DNA of 64,000 nucleotides from Saccharum officinarum (lineage: Eukaryota; Streptophyta; Magnoliopsida; Poales; Poaceae): NCBI GenBank assembly GCA_020631735.1, contig CM036215.1, positions 17,386,346-17,450,345 on the forward strand. Reading direction: 5' to 3'. Of the stretch, positions 9,368 to 21,128 are shown in pieces. Position 1 is the first letter of the stretch; every line of letters begins with the position of its first letter. A program made the translations under genes and the position numbers. Under the pieces are notes generated by a model. That model was not told where the DNA came from and made no database searches. It worked only from the letters and a program-made list of their open reading frames with translations.

Positions 9368-12300
9368 TGTAACACTTCAAGTGTTTAGTCCTTAATTGCA
9401 TTGCATTTGCATTTGCATAAGCATAAGCATGCATCATTCATGTTTGTTATTTTATGTGATGCAACACATGTGATTGTTCTAGGGTTTGTTTGATTTATTT
9501 CATGAAGTATTTGATAGTTGGTGTAACAAAAAGGTAAGGTAGCCAATCATGACCTACAACACCTTAGTTATACTTAGGGTAACATTTGGAACAAGGTTCA
9601 CGTTGACCAAAATTACAAATTTGCCCTCCAAGAGAAGTTTGACCACCATTTGACCCTAGAAGACTCTAGTTTGACCAATTAAAAAGTCTAATTTAGAGAC
9701 CTTGCATGGAAGAGCACCCTTAAGCAAAGTTGTAAAGAAATTCATGGGGAACAAAAGTCTCAATATGACCATCTCATGAAATTGACCCTAACATGCTCAA
9801 AAGTGGCCCACAAGTCAGTTAGAGAGGTAGCTCCAAGACTTAGAATTTTTCTAAGTCTGGAATCTGACCCTACAGTTTTACTGATGCCTACTTTAGGAGC
9901 TTTTAGTTTGCAAACCAGGCCAAACCAGCTTTCACTCATATTGACAAACTTGTAGATCACATGTAACCCTACAACTTTGTCAACATCACCCAAGCCTGGT
10001 TCTCAATGGTTCAAGAGATATCGTGTCATGAACTTAGGCTGTCAGTCGGCATCGTTAACTGAACCCCGGTTTTAGTTTCATCAAGCACTACTTTGAGGCC
10101 ATGTAGTTTGAAATATAGGCTGAACCAGCCCAAACACCAATTGACAAAGTTGTTGACCTAACGTAGCTCTACAAACTTGATGTTTCCACCTTGGACTGAA
10201 ACAGGCTGGTTTAGAAGTTAATCACGTTCGAAATCACTCTGTCAGTCACTACCGATGGCGTCAATGAACTGCGATTCAGTTTCGTCAGTGGCCGACCGGC
10301 CACAGGGCAACGCCGACGCGTGGAGGCGTGGTGGCGCCCGTACGCCGGCCCTGGCCCCACCAGTCAGGCCGCGACGCCTTCAAGACGCCACGACGCGTGA
10401 GCCGGCCTCCATTCCTTCGCCCCCTCTCTTCCAGTTGCCAAAAACACCGAAACCGAGCCGCCATTGCCGTTCTTCTCCGGCGAGCTCAAGCGCGAGCTAC
10501 ACCGCATCACCGGCCGCCAGACCTCGCCACTCCCTCCGCCTCACCACCCTCCATCCCCTTGACCCACCGAAGCCCGTGATTTGACTGAAGGTGAGTCGCA
10601 TTGCTTTCTTCCCCGTCTCCGAGAGGTCGCCGGAGCCCGCCATGGGACCTCACCGTGGTCGGGGTGCTTCGGGTCTCTCTCCATCCTCCCTTCCTATCAA
10701 AATGGATCCGCCTAGCTTCGGTGAAGCTCGTACCGAGCCTAGACCGCACCGTACATCCTCACCGGTGACGGTGCGCCGCCACCGGACATCACCGGCCGCC
10801 GCTCGCGGTGACAAGCCCCTTCCACCCCATCCCCATCCATTCCACGAGCACCAATCGACGCACCGGGTGACGGAGAACACGAGGCGGTGTTCGATTGGCC
10901 GAGCGAGCTCTTCTCCGGCGAGCTCGAGCTCGTCGGAGCTCGCGGGTCTCCGCCTCCCCTGCCTCCGGTCACTGACCGCGGGGGCCCGCCCGTCAGTGTC
11001 GCGCGCGGGCGGGGGCGCTGTGCGGGCCGTGCGCGCGCGAGTGTGTGGGCCGAGTTTTCCGGGCCGGCCCAGTTCATCCGAAATGAAATTCATTTTTATT
11101 ATTTTGTCACTGATTTTTGTACAAGTTGGAAAAATGTAGATCTAGGGTTTTACTTGCTCAAAAATCATGAGATAAATTTTGTTAGGATCTACATGATGTG
11201 TAGTATTTTAGAAAAATATGAGTTTGCTAGGTGATGTTTGTTTTCTGGGATATTTAAATAGGTCCTTGAAATGTATTTTAAATCACATGCAAACTTGTTT
11301 AAATTATATCTTGAGTTTCAGTATTCCAAAAATTATGAAATTTGGTGAGTAGGCTAATTTATACTTGCTCTGGCTCTGGTAAAAATTTGGGCAGTATTGC
11401 TTAAGTGCTTTTCAAGTTATAATGCTATCTTGTTATTTTAGGAAATACTTAAATGAATTTTTGTAACTTTTCTACATGTGCAATGTTCATATAAATTTTT
11501 GGAGAATGTCTTGGTACCCTAGAGTGTCCAAGAAAATTAAGAAATCTGTTGTTTGACACTTTTTGACTATGCTTATTATTTATACAAAAATCAGCCTTTT
11601 GGGCTTGTGAATTTTGTTCAGAGAGTTCCTTTGAATAAATGGAGTTCAAATTTTTACAGTAGTGTCTTTCTGGGTCAGAGAGTCCCCTGGAATTTTTGTA
11701 GAATTTTAGGAGCAGTTTACATATATATTTAAAATTCCACTTAATTACTTAAGTAAATTAAGAAATGGGTTTAAATAAATATTCTAGGTGGGCACACCTT
11801 ACTTTCTGGTGTTTTTGTGACATTTGGGAACTTGTAGTAGTATTAGTTTGGTCTTAGAGAATGTTTGCCACATTAATAAATATTTAATCTTTGCAATTTT
11901 AGGTTTTCTGGACAGCTGATAGTATTTCTAGGTTTGACCATTGGATAAAGGTGGTTGCTGGAAAACTTGTAAATACCAAAGTTGTAGTAAAATTTGTAAA
12001 TGAGCTTGTGTTAAAATTTAGGAGCATTTGACTTAGTAGTTTGGGAGTTATTGTTGTTTAAAGTGCCAGTCCAGAATTGACTGCTCTCTGTTTAGAGAGA
12101 ACAGATTCTGGAACTTTAGAATTTCGATTAGGTAAACTTTGGAATTTAGTGTTGTGATCTGAAAACATTTTTTGGTACATTTCTTAAGCTTTCCAGATTG
12201 TCTTAGATCATATCTTTTGGAGTTGGGATTCTCCAGTTATGTTAGAATCTTCGAGCTGCTGTCCAGAATGTCTTACTATGGTAACCTAAGTAATACTACT

Positions 12301-14162
12301 CTTGTATTGTTAGGTGTTAGGGCCTTAACCGAAGAGGAACAACTTTATCTTAGGTTGGGTAGATTAGGTAAGTACTTCTCCTCCGGAGAAGAGATTTGCA
12401 CGTACTAATAAAGTAACTTGATTAGATATTGTTTTTTATTTCTGAAATGCATTTCATTCCGAGCATGTTGCACCCATTTATGCATCCATGATATTTATTG
12501 TGCATGCATGCAATAGGTGTACCGGAGGGGGTAACTCTCCTCGAATTCGAGCCTGTAATTCCGGAGGAGGACCAGGAAGCAGCAGACCGAGGATCCAGCA
12601 GGCGAAGAAGTGCCCGCAGACGACCTTCCTGAGTGTCCAGACCACCGCCCTCGACCTTTCTGAAGGCAAGCCCCGGTGCATGCTGAACCTACTGATTTAT
12701 AAATTAATCTTGAGTACTTTTAATTGTTTACTGCATTAAGTTGTAGGAGTTATATGAAAACACTTGTTGCATTATACCTGTCCTTGTCCAGATATCGTAC
12801 TTAATCCTATATTAGGTTAGGCACGTTTCAATGCTTAGCCCTGCTTAGTACGGTAGAAGTCGGGTGATTTCCGGTCATCCGCGAGATGTAGGAAGGATCA
12901 CGAGTGGCTTTATGGCTATCGTGGATGGAACCATGCTTAAAAATGAAATTGAGACCGGGCGGGAGTTCGATAGTACAGCCGCAAGACACTTCACGTCTTG
13001 GGTGTGGAGCTATGCCCGTCTGAGTCGTTTAAGGACAGATTCGCTGTACGTCCTTGAGTCATGTTGAACGCAGTCTAACACTTAGTTGGCCGGATAAGTC
13101 GTTCCGACCGCGAAGCCGAGTAATGTGGTTCAGGCGGGAATCGAATGGTAGGTTGCTTCTTGGAGGAGAGAAAGGATGTGCTTGGGGACATTGGCGTGAG
13201 ACCAAGGGGGGTTAGAGTCCCTATCACCTGGCAGAGTGTCGCCCTTGGGTCGCGACATCATTTGGGACCCGCGATTCCTGAATCATATAAAAAGGTGGCT
13301 TGTGCGACCCTGGCAGGGCCTGCACGGTGAGTGTTAGAAATACCCCTCCAGCTGGATAGGAATTCGATTCGAATTGCCGTCGCTCCCGGTTAGTGAGCAC
13401 TTGACTTGAGCAGCGGCAACGTAGATCTCATTAAATGAACCGGTGGTTAAGGGAATGATATAATGTTGCCACAATTCATACCTGCTCTGGATATAATGAT
13501 GATAATTGTTTGATTATAATCAAGTGCATGTTTAGTACAGGTGCTAAGATAGATGACAGGTAAATGCTAAAAATAACTGCTAGTACAGGCTATAAGAGTT
13601 TCAATTACTTATGCCTTTATGCAAAATGTTATGTCAGCTAGCCTCTTGTGTAAGCCTTGCATAATCCTTGGTGTCATCTTATTTCTGGTTTTCGACGGGT
13701 AAGTCTAGCTGAGTATATTCCAGTACTCAGGGTTTATTCCCTCTTGTTGCAGATGATATGCTCTATCAAGGCTTCTGCAAAATTGTCTCCACCTTGGGGT
13801 GAAGAAGACTAGATCACTTGGGCGTGATCATCTTTTATGTACTTTCCTCATGCTTTTGCGGGTTGTTGATCATCAAGACTGGCAGTAGTTAACAACTGGT
13901 GTGTGTTATGCTTCCGCTACTTTATAAACTTGGTTTGTAATAATTGCGACTCCGTGTGTGTGTAAACTTATTTCAGAACTACTTGTGAAATGTAACGTAT
14001 GATATTGTATGTTGAATGATGCGATCCTGGTTGTAAGCAAGTTGGTTTGAAACCTTCGTGGTTTCGATTGACTACCGGATTATATGGGCTCAAGTTCGAA
14101 AATTTGAGCGCTTCGGTGCTTGTTTGTACTTGTGCTCTTATAATTTGGTCGGTTCTGTTACA
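9368..14162 (+). repeat. 4.8-kb LTR of a long-LTR Ty3-type element (5' copy)
   Basis: It starts TGTAACACTTCAAGTGTT and ends GGTTCTGTTACA, immediately before a Met-tRNA-type primer-binding site. A relative of the same family occurs as a solo LTR at 42975-45926. The two share the start (TGTAACACT...GCATTTGCAT), GGCAAGCCCCGG, the GGTAGAAGTC(G/A)GGTGATTTCC block, GACGGGTAAGTCTAGCTGAGTA...TACTCAGGG and the end. The central 10250-11070 part is GC-rich with spurious ORFs. Very long TGTAACA LTRs are known for Tekay-type chromoviruses of grasses; the assignment is inferred. The 3' LTR is not in the window. Confidence 0.75.
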
Positions 14163-14937
14163 GCTGGTATCGGAGCATAATTCAACATTAAACACATCGT
14201 ACGAGTATTTAAAAACAAAATTATTTGATTGTGAAAAAGGGTTAAAACACTAAAAAAATTATTTTTAGGTATGCCAGTGATCCCATCCCTTAGCCCAAAT
14301 AAGGACTCTTAGGTGGCTTATTATAAAGACTAACTTGGGGGCCTTGTTTGTTTTTGTTTCGTCGTCCATACGGCGTGATATTGTATGGATGCCATCCACT
14401 TGGGGTAATGTATGGATCAATTGCCTCGATGCTGTGGTAAGTGTGAGTTGTGAGAGCATGATCGTCCAACCGGCGATCTAGGGGAGAGTAGTTTTGGTGA
14501 CTTGCATACTTACATATTTAAACCATGTAATTACGTAAGCACTTAATTGTGGGAACCTTATTATCGGGTAGCTTTGATACTGAAGTATATACATCTGGGG
14601 ATGTGTATATGGAAAGTATTTAAATTACTGCTTTCTTGTGTGCATATATTGGGAAACTGTTGGGCTGAAATGAGGTTTTCTGCAGGTACACTAACAGCGT
14701 AATGAGTAGACCGATAGTTTCGCTTATATGAGAGAACGTATGTATGCCACCGCCTAGCGTTAGAACTTTAGGTTTCTACTAAGGTGTGAGGGCGTACGAA
14801 ATGTGCATGCATCATGTTTAATTATATCATACATATCATTTACTCCCTCCTTCAAAATTTCAGTACTCCCGACTAAAGTAAATTTCGTATCCCCTAAATG
14901 ATCCTCACTTTAAGTCGTATCTTATCTGTTGCTACAG
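14163..14937 (+). other. Primer-binding site and leader of the long-LTR element
   Basis: TGGTATCGGAGC at 14165-14176 differs by one base from the canonical initiator tRNA-Met primer-binding site TGGTATCAGAGC and lies two bases after the LTR end. The following 760 bases have no convincing coding region and lead to the ATG at 14938. The final bases TTATCTGTTGCTACAG resemble a 3' splice acceptor directly before the ATG. Confidence 0.75.
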
Positions 14938-15474
14938 ATGGCACGTACCAAGAGGACCGCTCGTAAATCCACTGGGGGCAGGGCACCGCGTCACCAGCTC
15001 GCTCCACGTGAGCCCCGCCCTGAGCCTACTGAGGTGGAAAGGCTGAGGGCAGAGTTGGCTGAAGTGACCGCTGCCAGGAATGCAGCGCGTCAGCAACTGG
15101 ACCAAGTGATTCGTGATCGTGACCAGGAAACCCTTGCAGTCCAGAGGTTGACAGTAGCAAACCGCAACTGTCAACGCATGTTGGTTCGTGTCCTGAACCA
15201 GAGGGATGAAGCCTGGCACGAAGAGAATGTTCTGAGGGCTCGCCAGTTTGAGCTCGAGCAACAGTTAGAAAATGCTGAAGAGTACAATGACAACCTTCAT
15301 GAAGAAGTGCACCGCCTGAATAACCAGCTTAATCCCCTGCTACCTAGAAACAACAATGTAGATGAAGATATGGGATCAGAAATCTTCATGGCTGAGGATG
15401 ATGATGAAGTGGAGGTTGATGGACCACAGGATGCCCCACCTGCAGAGCACCAGAGGAAGAGCCAGAAAAGAAGA
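14938..15474 (+). CDS. Histone H3 tail-like, coiled-coil retroelement ORF (3' end lost in gap)
   Basis: The frame begins ATG GCA CGT ACC AAG at 14938; the open frame extends 9 bases upstream only through a TTG, so the ATG is preferred. After Met the protein reads ARTKRTARKSTGG and continues RAPRHQLA. Against the canonical H3 tail (ARTKQTARKSTGG, KAPRKQLA), 18 of 21 residues are identical, with Q5R, K14R and K18H. R2, T3, K4, R8, K9, S10 and R17 equivalents are kept. It then diverges: a charged linker (residues 23-32), a long coiled coil (about 33-135: EVERLRAELAEV ... ELEQQLENAEEY), and an acidic then basic tail. It is not a histone, since the fold domain is absent. It follows the LTR and primer-binding site at the position of gag, or of the extra upstream ORF (orf0) that I recall for some grass Ty3 elements. 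The gap truncates it after about 179 codons. Confidence 0.85.
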
Positions 15475-15574
15475 NNNNNNNNNNNNNNNNNNNNNNNNNN
15501 NNNNNNNNNNNNNNNNNNNNNNNNNNNNNNNNNNNNNNNNNNNNNNNNNNNNNNNNNNNNNNNNNNNNNNNNNN
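15475..15574. other. Assembly gap (100 N)
   Basis: Exactly 100 N, the conventional placeholder for a gap of unknown size. The ORF on the left and the inverted LTR on the right need not be truly adjacent. Confidence 0.99.
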
Positions 15575-17524
15575 GCCTTTTAAAAAATTCTACAAAGACA
15601 AGCTAAACAAGTTTATCAATATAAGAAATAGCGAGATGCGAGTCTTGCTTAGCCTACGAGGAGTTTGCAAGCCACCTATCCAATTCACAATTCTAGTATT
15701 TGCACTCAACCGCACAAGTCAAACCGAGAAGGTAACTACAACTACAACTAGCAAGCTACATAAAAGAGCTACTCTAGCAAAGCTAACTAGCTAGCAAAGA
15801 TAACTAAGAAAGTAATGCAGAGTTGAGTTAGGAGAGTTTCACCGAGGGGTGAAGTATTGAGCCAACCAATATGATCAACAATGAATACCAAGATAACCGA
15901 ATACTGGGATCAATCAATCACAATATGAAAGTGATGACACGAAGATTTATCCCGAGGTTCACGTGCTTGTCGGCACGCTAGTCCCCGTTGTGTCCCTCTT
16001 CACCACGTGGTTCGGTGGCTAATCGGTCTCACACCGAGCCTCTCAAAAGGCACAAGAACCTACCAAATGGAAAAAGGTTGCAATGACACGAGCAATTCAC
16101 TAACGTTGCCTTTGGCGCTTCACCGAGGTAGGCACAAACCCTCACAATCACCGGAGGTAGCCAAGAACAATCACCAACTCTTGCCAACGCCTCCAAGCTG
16201 CTCCAAGCCATCTAGGTGGTGGCAACCACCAAGAGAAACAAGAATCCCGCAGAAAATCAACCACCAAGTGCCAACTAGATGCTATCTCACAATGCAAATG
16301 CACTTGGATCACTCAATCTCACTTCGAATATGCAAAGAAGCAAGAGAGATGAGTGGGAGGGGAGTTGCTTAGCTCAAAGTGCTCACAAGTATGTCAAATG
16401 TTCGAAGAGAGAGCCTTGAGCCGGCCAACGAGTATTTATAGACGTACCCCTTCAAATAGAGCCGTTAGAAACTTAAACAGCCGAAATCGCGTTGACCGGA
16501 CGCGCTGGTCCAACTGACCGGACGCGCCGGTCGCCCAATGGCTAACTCGTGCTGGTCCAAACGACCGGACGCGCTGGTCCAAACGACCGGACGCGCTGGT
16601 CGCACAACGGCTAAGTCGCAAAGCACTGACCGGACACGCTTGACGCGCAGACCGGACGTGCTGGAAATGATTGGACGCGCTGGTCCCGTGAGTGACCGGA
16701 CGCGCTGGTCGCCTGAGCAACGCTCAACGAAACAACGACCGGACGCGCTGAAGAAACATGACCGGACGCGATAGTGCCAGCGTCCGGTTAGAGTCCAGTA
16801 AGCTCCCTGAACGACCGGACGCGTCCGATCGACTGTGACCGGACGCGCTTCGCGTCCGATCATCAAACTGAAAAACCGCGCATACACTGAACACTGACCG
16901 GACGCGTCCGATCATGCAAAGACCGCGTCCGGTTCAGCGTCTGGTCACCTCTGTGACCTCCGTTCGCCTCTGTTTCTTTTCCAGACTTCCGGCGTAGTGG
17001 AAAATAGTCGTTTCAATTCCTCGAAAACGCCTGAATCATGCCTCACAAGCTCGGCGGGAGGGAGAGAATCTCAAACCCTCTCTACCGCTCAAACTCCACC
17101 GCCTTCGCAAACGTGCTAACACCACCAAGTGATCTCGTCATGTGTGAGTGTGTTAGCATTTTCACAATCATTTTTTGAGGCGTTATTAGTTCTATCCAAA
17201 TGCATATGATTATGAAATGCACACCTAGAGGCACTTAGGAGTTCAATAGCCACGTCATTCCCCTCTTTATAGTACGGCTATCTAACCTATAATGTAACCA
17301 CACCCATTAGGTGTCTTGGTTACTAAAACACAACCCTTAAGCATATACCTTTGCCTTGATCACGTAGGGTTGCGTCTAAATCCAAGTGTGGCCATCATGA
17401 TCACCATGTCCATCTTGCCACCAACCTTGGAATGTACTAATCCTCATATGCTACATACAACTTAGGCATAGGATTAGTACTTAGGCATTGTCACTAATTA
17501 CCAACACCAAACATAGGACTTTCA
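15575..17524 (-). repeat. SIRE-related LTR, inverted, 3' end lost in gap
   Basis: Reverse complement of this stretch follows the LTR of the copia element at 33444: start TGAAAGTCC at 17524, a GTGTTAGCA...GGTGGTGTTAGCAC block near 17160-17100, an array of GACCGGACGCG/CGCGTCCGGTC motifs at 16487-16945, and an end region with the equivalent of CTAAGCAAGACTCGC and GTAGAATTTTTT next to the gap. The next sequence outward has no polypurine tract, so it is probably a 5' LTR whose internal region lay in the gap. Divergence from the 33-kb copy is large. Confidence 0.7.
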
Positions 17525-18467
17525 CACCGCCCTGCACATGCCGGTGTTACACAGTCATGTCGGGTGATAGCCCTTCTGCTGCTCGAAACCAAGTCCAGGT
17601 GGGCACCACCCTAGGGGTGGCGGTGCCATCGGACAGGGGGTGGCGGTGCCACCTAGGCAGCACTCCGAGCCCGGTTTCGCCTCCTCTTCTTCGCCTTTTT
17701 CACCACCTTTGCAAATGTGCTAACACCACCAAGTGATCACTACCTTGTGCATGTGTGTTAACTTTTCACAAACATTTTTCCAAAGGATTAGCACACTTTT
17801 CACCACGTCATTCGATCCTAACACGTATGCAAAGTTAGATCGCTCAAGTGGCACTAGATGATCGATATGCAAACAAGTTTGCCCCTCTTGATAGTACGGC
17901 CATCTATCTTAAACTCGGTTATACACTTGTCTATACAACTTTTGACCGGTGAAATAAAATGCCCTAGGTTATACCTTTGCCTTGTGCATTCCATTCCAAC
18001 TCCTCCATTGTCGATGCAACACATGCACCAACACGATCAACAAAGATATGATCTACTTTATATCATTACATGATCATATTGGTTCATCGATCTTGACTTC
18101 ACTTACTCTTCACCGTTGTGTCGGTCCATCGGCGTCAAATCTTGCTCAAGTTTCACCGTCACACGCGGTCCCTCGCTTCGAAGCCTCCGACTTGCCCTTC
18201 ACGCTTGCAACCTGTCCATCAAGCCAAGTCATGTCTTGATCTTCTCCACCTTGATCACATGATTCAATGTCATGTCTCATGTGCAATGAGCTCCTTCATC
18301 AACACATGTGTAAGCTTTGCAACATCTCAGAGCCATCTTCACCGTCATGGCATATGTTGCTTACACACATGTATCTGTGGACTAATCTCCTGTGTATCTC
18401 ACATAAACACAATTAGTCCACCTAAATTTTTCACTCAATTAGCAAAACCAAATAAGGACCTTTTAAC
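17525..18467 (-). repeat. Second, diverged SIRE-related LTR remnant
   Basis: On the minus strand it begins TAAAAGGTCCTTATTTGG at about 18467 and carries blocks similar to the neighbouring LTR: CTTCGAAGCGAGGGACC, GGTATAACCTAGGGCATTTTATTTC, GTGATCACTTGGTGGTGTTAG and GTGGCACCGCCACCC. It lacks the GACCGG motif array and the 3' LTR half. It lies directly next to the LTR at 15575-17524, suggesting nested or sequential insertion of related elements. Confidence 0.55.
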
Positions 18468-18700
18468 TAGTGCTATAATTTTAAAATGAACCATGTAATG
18501 TCTATCTCCCCTAGAATGTAATTGTTACGATAAGGAAATATGTTAATGTATGTTATGTGATATAAGGGCAGTTATATGTGCTAGAAATCACTTTAATTAA
18601 GTTATTATGTTCTAAGACAAACACTTTTAGACATTTTTTTAGAATTACACTTATCTTAATTTATATAAATTTAGGATATTCATAGTTATATTTTTATATA

Positions 18701-18934
18701 CTCCCTCCGTCCCTAAATATCTGTCATTTTCGCTTCCCAAGAAACAACTTTGACTAAATATATATTAAAAAATATTAATATTTCTGATACATAATTATTA
18801 TCATTGAAAAGATCTTTGAATCTAGTTTTTAATAAATTTATTTAGAGATACAAATATTGTACGCATTTTCTATAAATCAAGTCAAATTTACAGCACGCAC
18901 ACCAATGATGACAGATATTTAGGGACGGAGGGAG
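18701..18934. mobile_element. Stowaway MITE
   Basis: The 234-bp element has terminal inverted repeats CTCCCTCCGTCCCTAAATAT and ATATTTAGGGACGGAGGGAG, flanked by TA on both sides (18699-18700 and 18935-18936). This is the standard Stowaway (Tc1/Mariner-derived) signature in grasses. The interior is AT-rich and non-coding. Confidence 0.95.
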
Positions 18935-18936
18935 TA

Positions 18937-20528
18937 GGCATCATAATTGTTAGCCGGAGACCGGACTTGCACCTTTTATATATGCATCATAATTGTCCTA
19001 TCGATTAAATATCAGGAAGTAGTTAGTTGTTTACCTGTTAAGGCTGTTATAGAGTAGTAGACCTAGCTCATTTACCTGGACAAGCTTTATAGTTAAAAAA
19101 ACAACAACAATAACAACAATTGCACTCTGGATAAACCCAGCCCAAAGGCAAAAAGAACTTGAAGCCGGAGCGGCCTTTCAGGGCCGCCGCCCGCCAGTCA
19201 AAAGCAGCTAGTAGCACTGGCCACGGCTGCATCCCGGGGCCCTTGCCGCTGCATGCCACCTCCGCCTCCGAGGAACAGGAATCATGCACCCAGCTGCGCA
19301 GCCACGCAACCTGCAAAGCGAAGCCGCTGCTGGTGCCATGGCCCATGGACTCTACTCCACTGCTAGTTCATGTACGTACAGTGCTGTAGGCGCGACCAGC
19401 TGGGGCTGCTGACGTCAGCAGTACGAGCAGCAGAATATCCATCAGATTTCCATGGACCAAGACCTGCCTGTTGTGTTGCCTGTTGCGATGTGTGCGTTCA
19501 GGGCACTGCTGCGACTCAGGAACAAGGAGAAGGGAACAAGAGCGCATACAGGAGCTAGCCGTACCGACCTGATGGCAGATGTGACTGTACATCAGCTGAT
19601 GGCCTCACTGGTCACTGCAGTATTGGGCTATTGGCACAGGGAGGCCTTGGTCACAAATGCCAACAACCTTCAGTTCGCTGTTGCTTCATGAATCATGACC
19701 ATAGAACCCAGATCAGACCTTTCCACCATGTATAAGCTCAAGGAAGAAAAACTTCAAAAATATTGCTACCTTGCTACAGTACAGACCAAGCCTATCATGG
19801 ACTCTGCAGAGTGTGCAAAGCTGCGTTTCCAGATTCCCTGTTATTAGCAGATTCAAACCAAGCACATGCAAAACAGATAATAATGTATAAAAGGAAGGGC
19901 TGAAACACAGTTCCAGTCAGTCAACACAACACATTATTACATACGGAGTATATATGATCTGGACAGCAAAAAGAAGCCACGCTCAAAACGTTGACAGGTG
20001 TCTACAACATTATTCTCCAATAATTAGGAATAGCATCTCAGATAGAAGTCATGGACACTTTTCACGAGATGGTATGGTTGCGTTGCCTCCATACATGCAT
20101 TCCGGTTAAAATCTTTTGACTCAAGACCCGAGCATATACAGCTTTACCTAACAACTGAAATGCCCATTTTTTATTTTTTCTGAAAAGGAAGCAACTTCGA
20201 TCGCATTGACCCCTAGCTAACTTTAACAAGCAATGCTTAGAGAACGTGTCCCTCTGTATGCACTACCAAAAAACACGCAAAAAGGTGCTCCATCCATTAG
20301 TTTTCCTAAATCACCACCCGGTACTTCGACCAAATTTATAGCAAAACTGTCACCAACCACGCCAAATTAGTTCTATTAAAAAATTCGACCACAAATATAA
20401 TGTTTCTTGATAGTGCATTTGTTTAGTATTTTAATATATTTTTATTTTAATTAGACAAGTTTGAGAAACCGTCAGAGTACACATTATCACACATATCAAA
20501 TCAGCTGAGTGCAGAAGAGGAGTTCCAA
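18937..20528. other. Upstream region of the MADS gene, no gene recognised
   Basis: The 19150-19700 part is moderately GC-rich with open frames of 60-90 codons on both strands but no recognisable domain. The 19700-20528 part is AT-rich. It may contain a decayed exon or distal promoter sequence; nothing can be assigned. Confidence 0.35.
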
Positions 20529-20780
20529 GGGCCTGTTTAGTTCACAAAAATTTTTGCAAAAAATCACTGTGGCAGACTGTAGCATTTTCGTTGTTATTTG
20601 GTAATTAGTGTCCAATCCTGGACTAACTAGGCTTAAAAGATTTGTCTCGTGATTTACAGCTAAACTGTATAATTAGTTTTATTTTTTATCTACATTTAAT
20701 GCTTCATGCATGTGTCCAAAGATTGATGTGACAGGGAATCTAAAAATTTTTGAGAAAATTTTTTAGAACTAAACAGGCCC
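20529..20780. mobile_element. GGCCTGTTTAGTTC-type MITE
   Basis: Terminal inverted repeats GGGCCTGTTTAGTTC and GAACTAAACAGGCCC bound a 252-bp non-coding element. The interior has the conserved GACTAACTAGGCTTAAAAGATTTGTCTCGTGATTTACA block. This is a common grass MITE family. Target duplications are not clear by eye. A diverged relative lies at 31441-31690. Confidence 0.9.
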
Positions 20781-20814
20781 AAGTCGATGGTGGAGAAATC
20801 AATACCTTCGAAAA

Positions 20815-21128
20815 GAGCAGGTGCTTCCAGCAGCACTGGTAAAAAATAGTCCAGACGATAACAAGATCAACCAACCCCCATTGGACAACAAGGGAATACC
20901 TTTACAAATGTACCTTCAAAAAGAGCAGGTGCTTCCAGCAGCACAGGTAAAAAATAGTCCAGACGATAACAAGATCAACCAACCCCCATTGGACAACAAG
21001 GGAATACCTTTACAACAGTACCTTCAAAAAGAGCAGGTGCTTCCAGCAGCACAGGTAAAGAAAATCCAGATGATAACAAGATCAACCAACCCCCATTGGA
21101 CAACAAGGGAATACCTTTACAACAGTCA
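20815..21128 (+). repeat. 108-bp tandem repeat (about 2.9 copies)
   Basis: Units beginning GAGCAGGTGCTTCCAGCAGCA start at 20815, 20923 and 21031, exactly 108 bp apart. The first two are nearly identical; the third has lost about one base. The array is open on plus in one frame with a 36-residue period (KEQVLPAAQVKNSPDDNKIN). It lies 1.4-1.7 kb upstream of the MADS start codon. No matching family is recognised. Confidence 0.9.

Noticed and set aside
10591..11139. Overlapping 110-180-codon frames on both strands at 10.25-11.15 kb
   Set aside because: They lie in the GC-rich core of the 4.8-kb LTR, overlap in several frames and have no recognisable domain.
14929..15606. A histone H3 gene, or an ORF continuing across the gap
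   Set aside because: Similarity to H3 stops after about 21 residues and is replaced by coiled coil, so it is not a histone. Residues after 15574 belong to an inverted LTR and the frame through N is meaningless. The frame upstream of 14938 has only a TTG.
20815..21128. CRISPR-like array
   Set aside because: The repeat is a 108-bp tandem without unique spacers, and the host is a plant.
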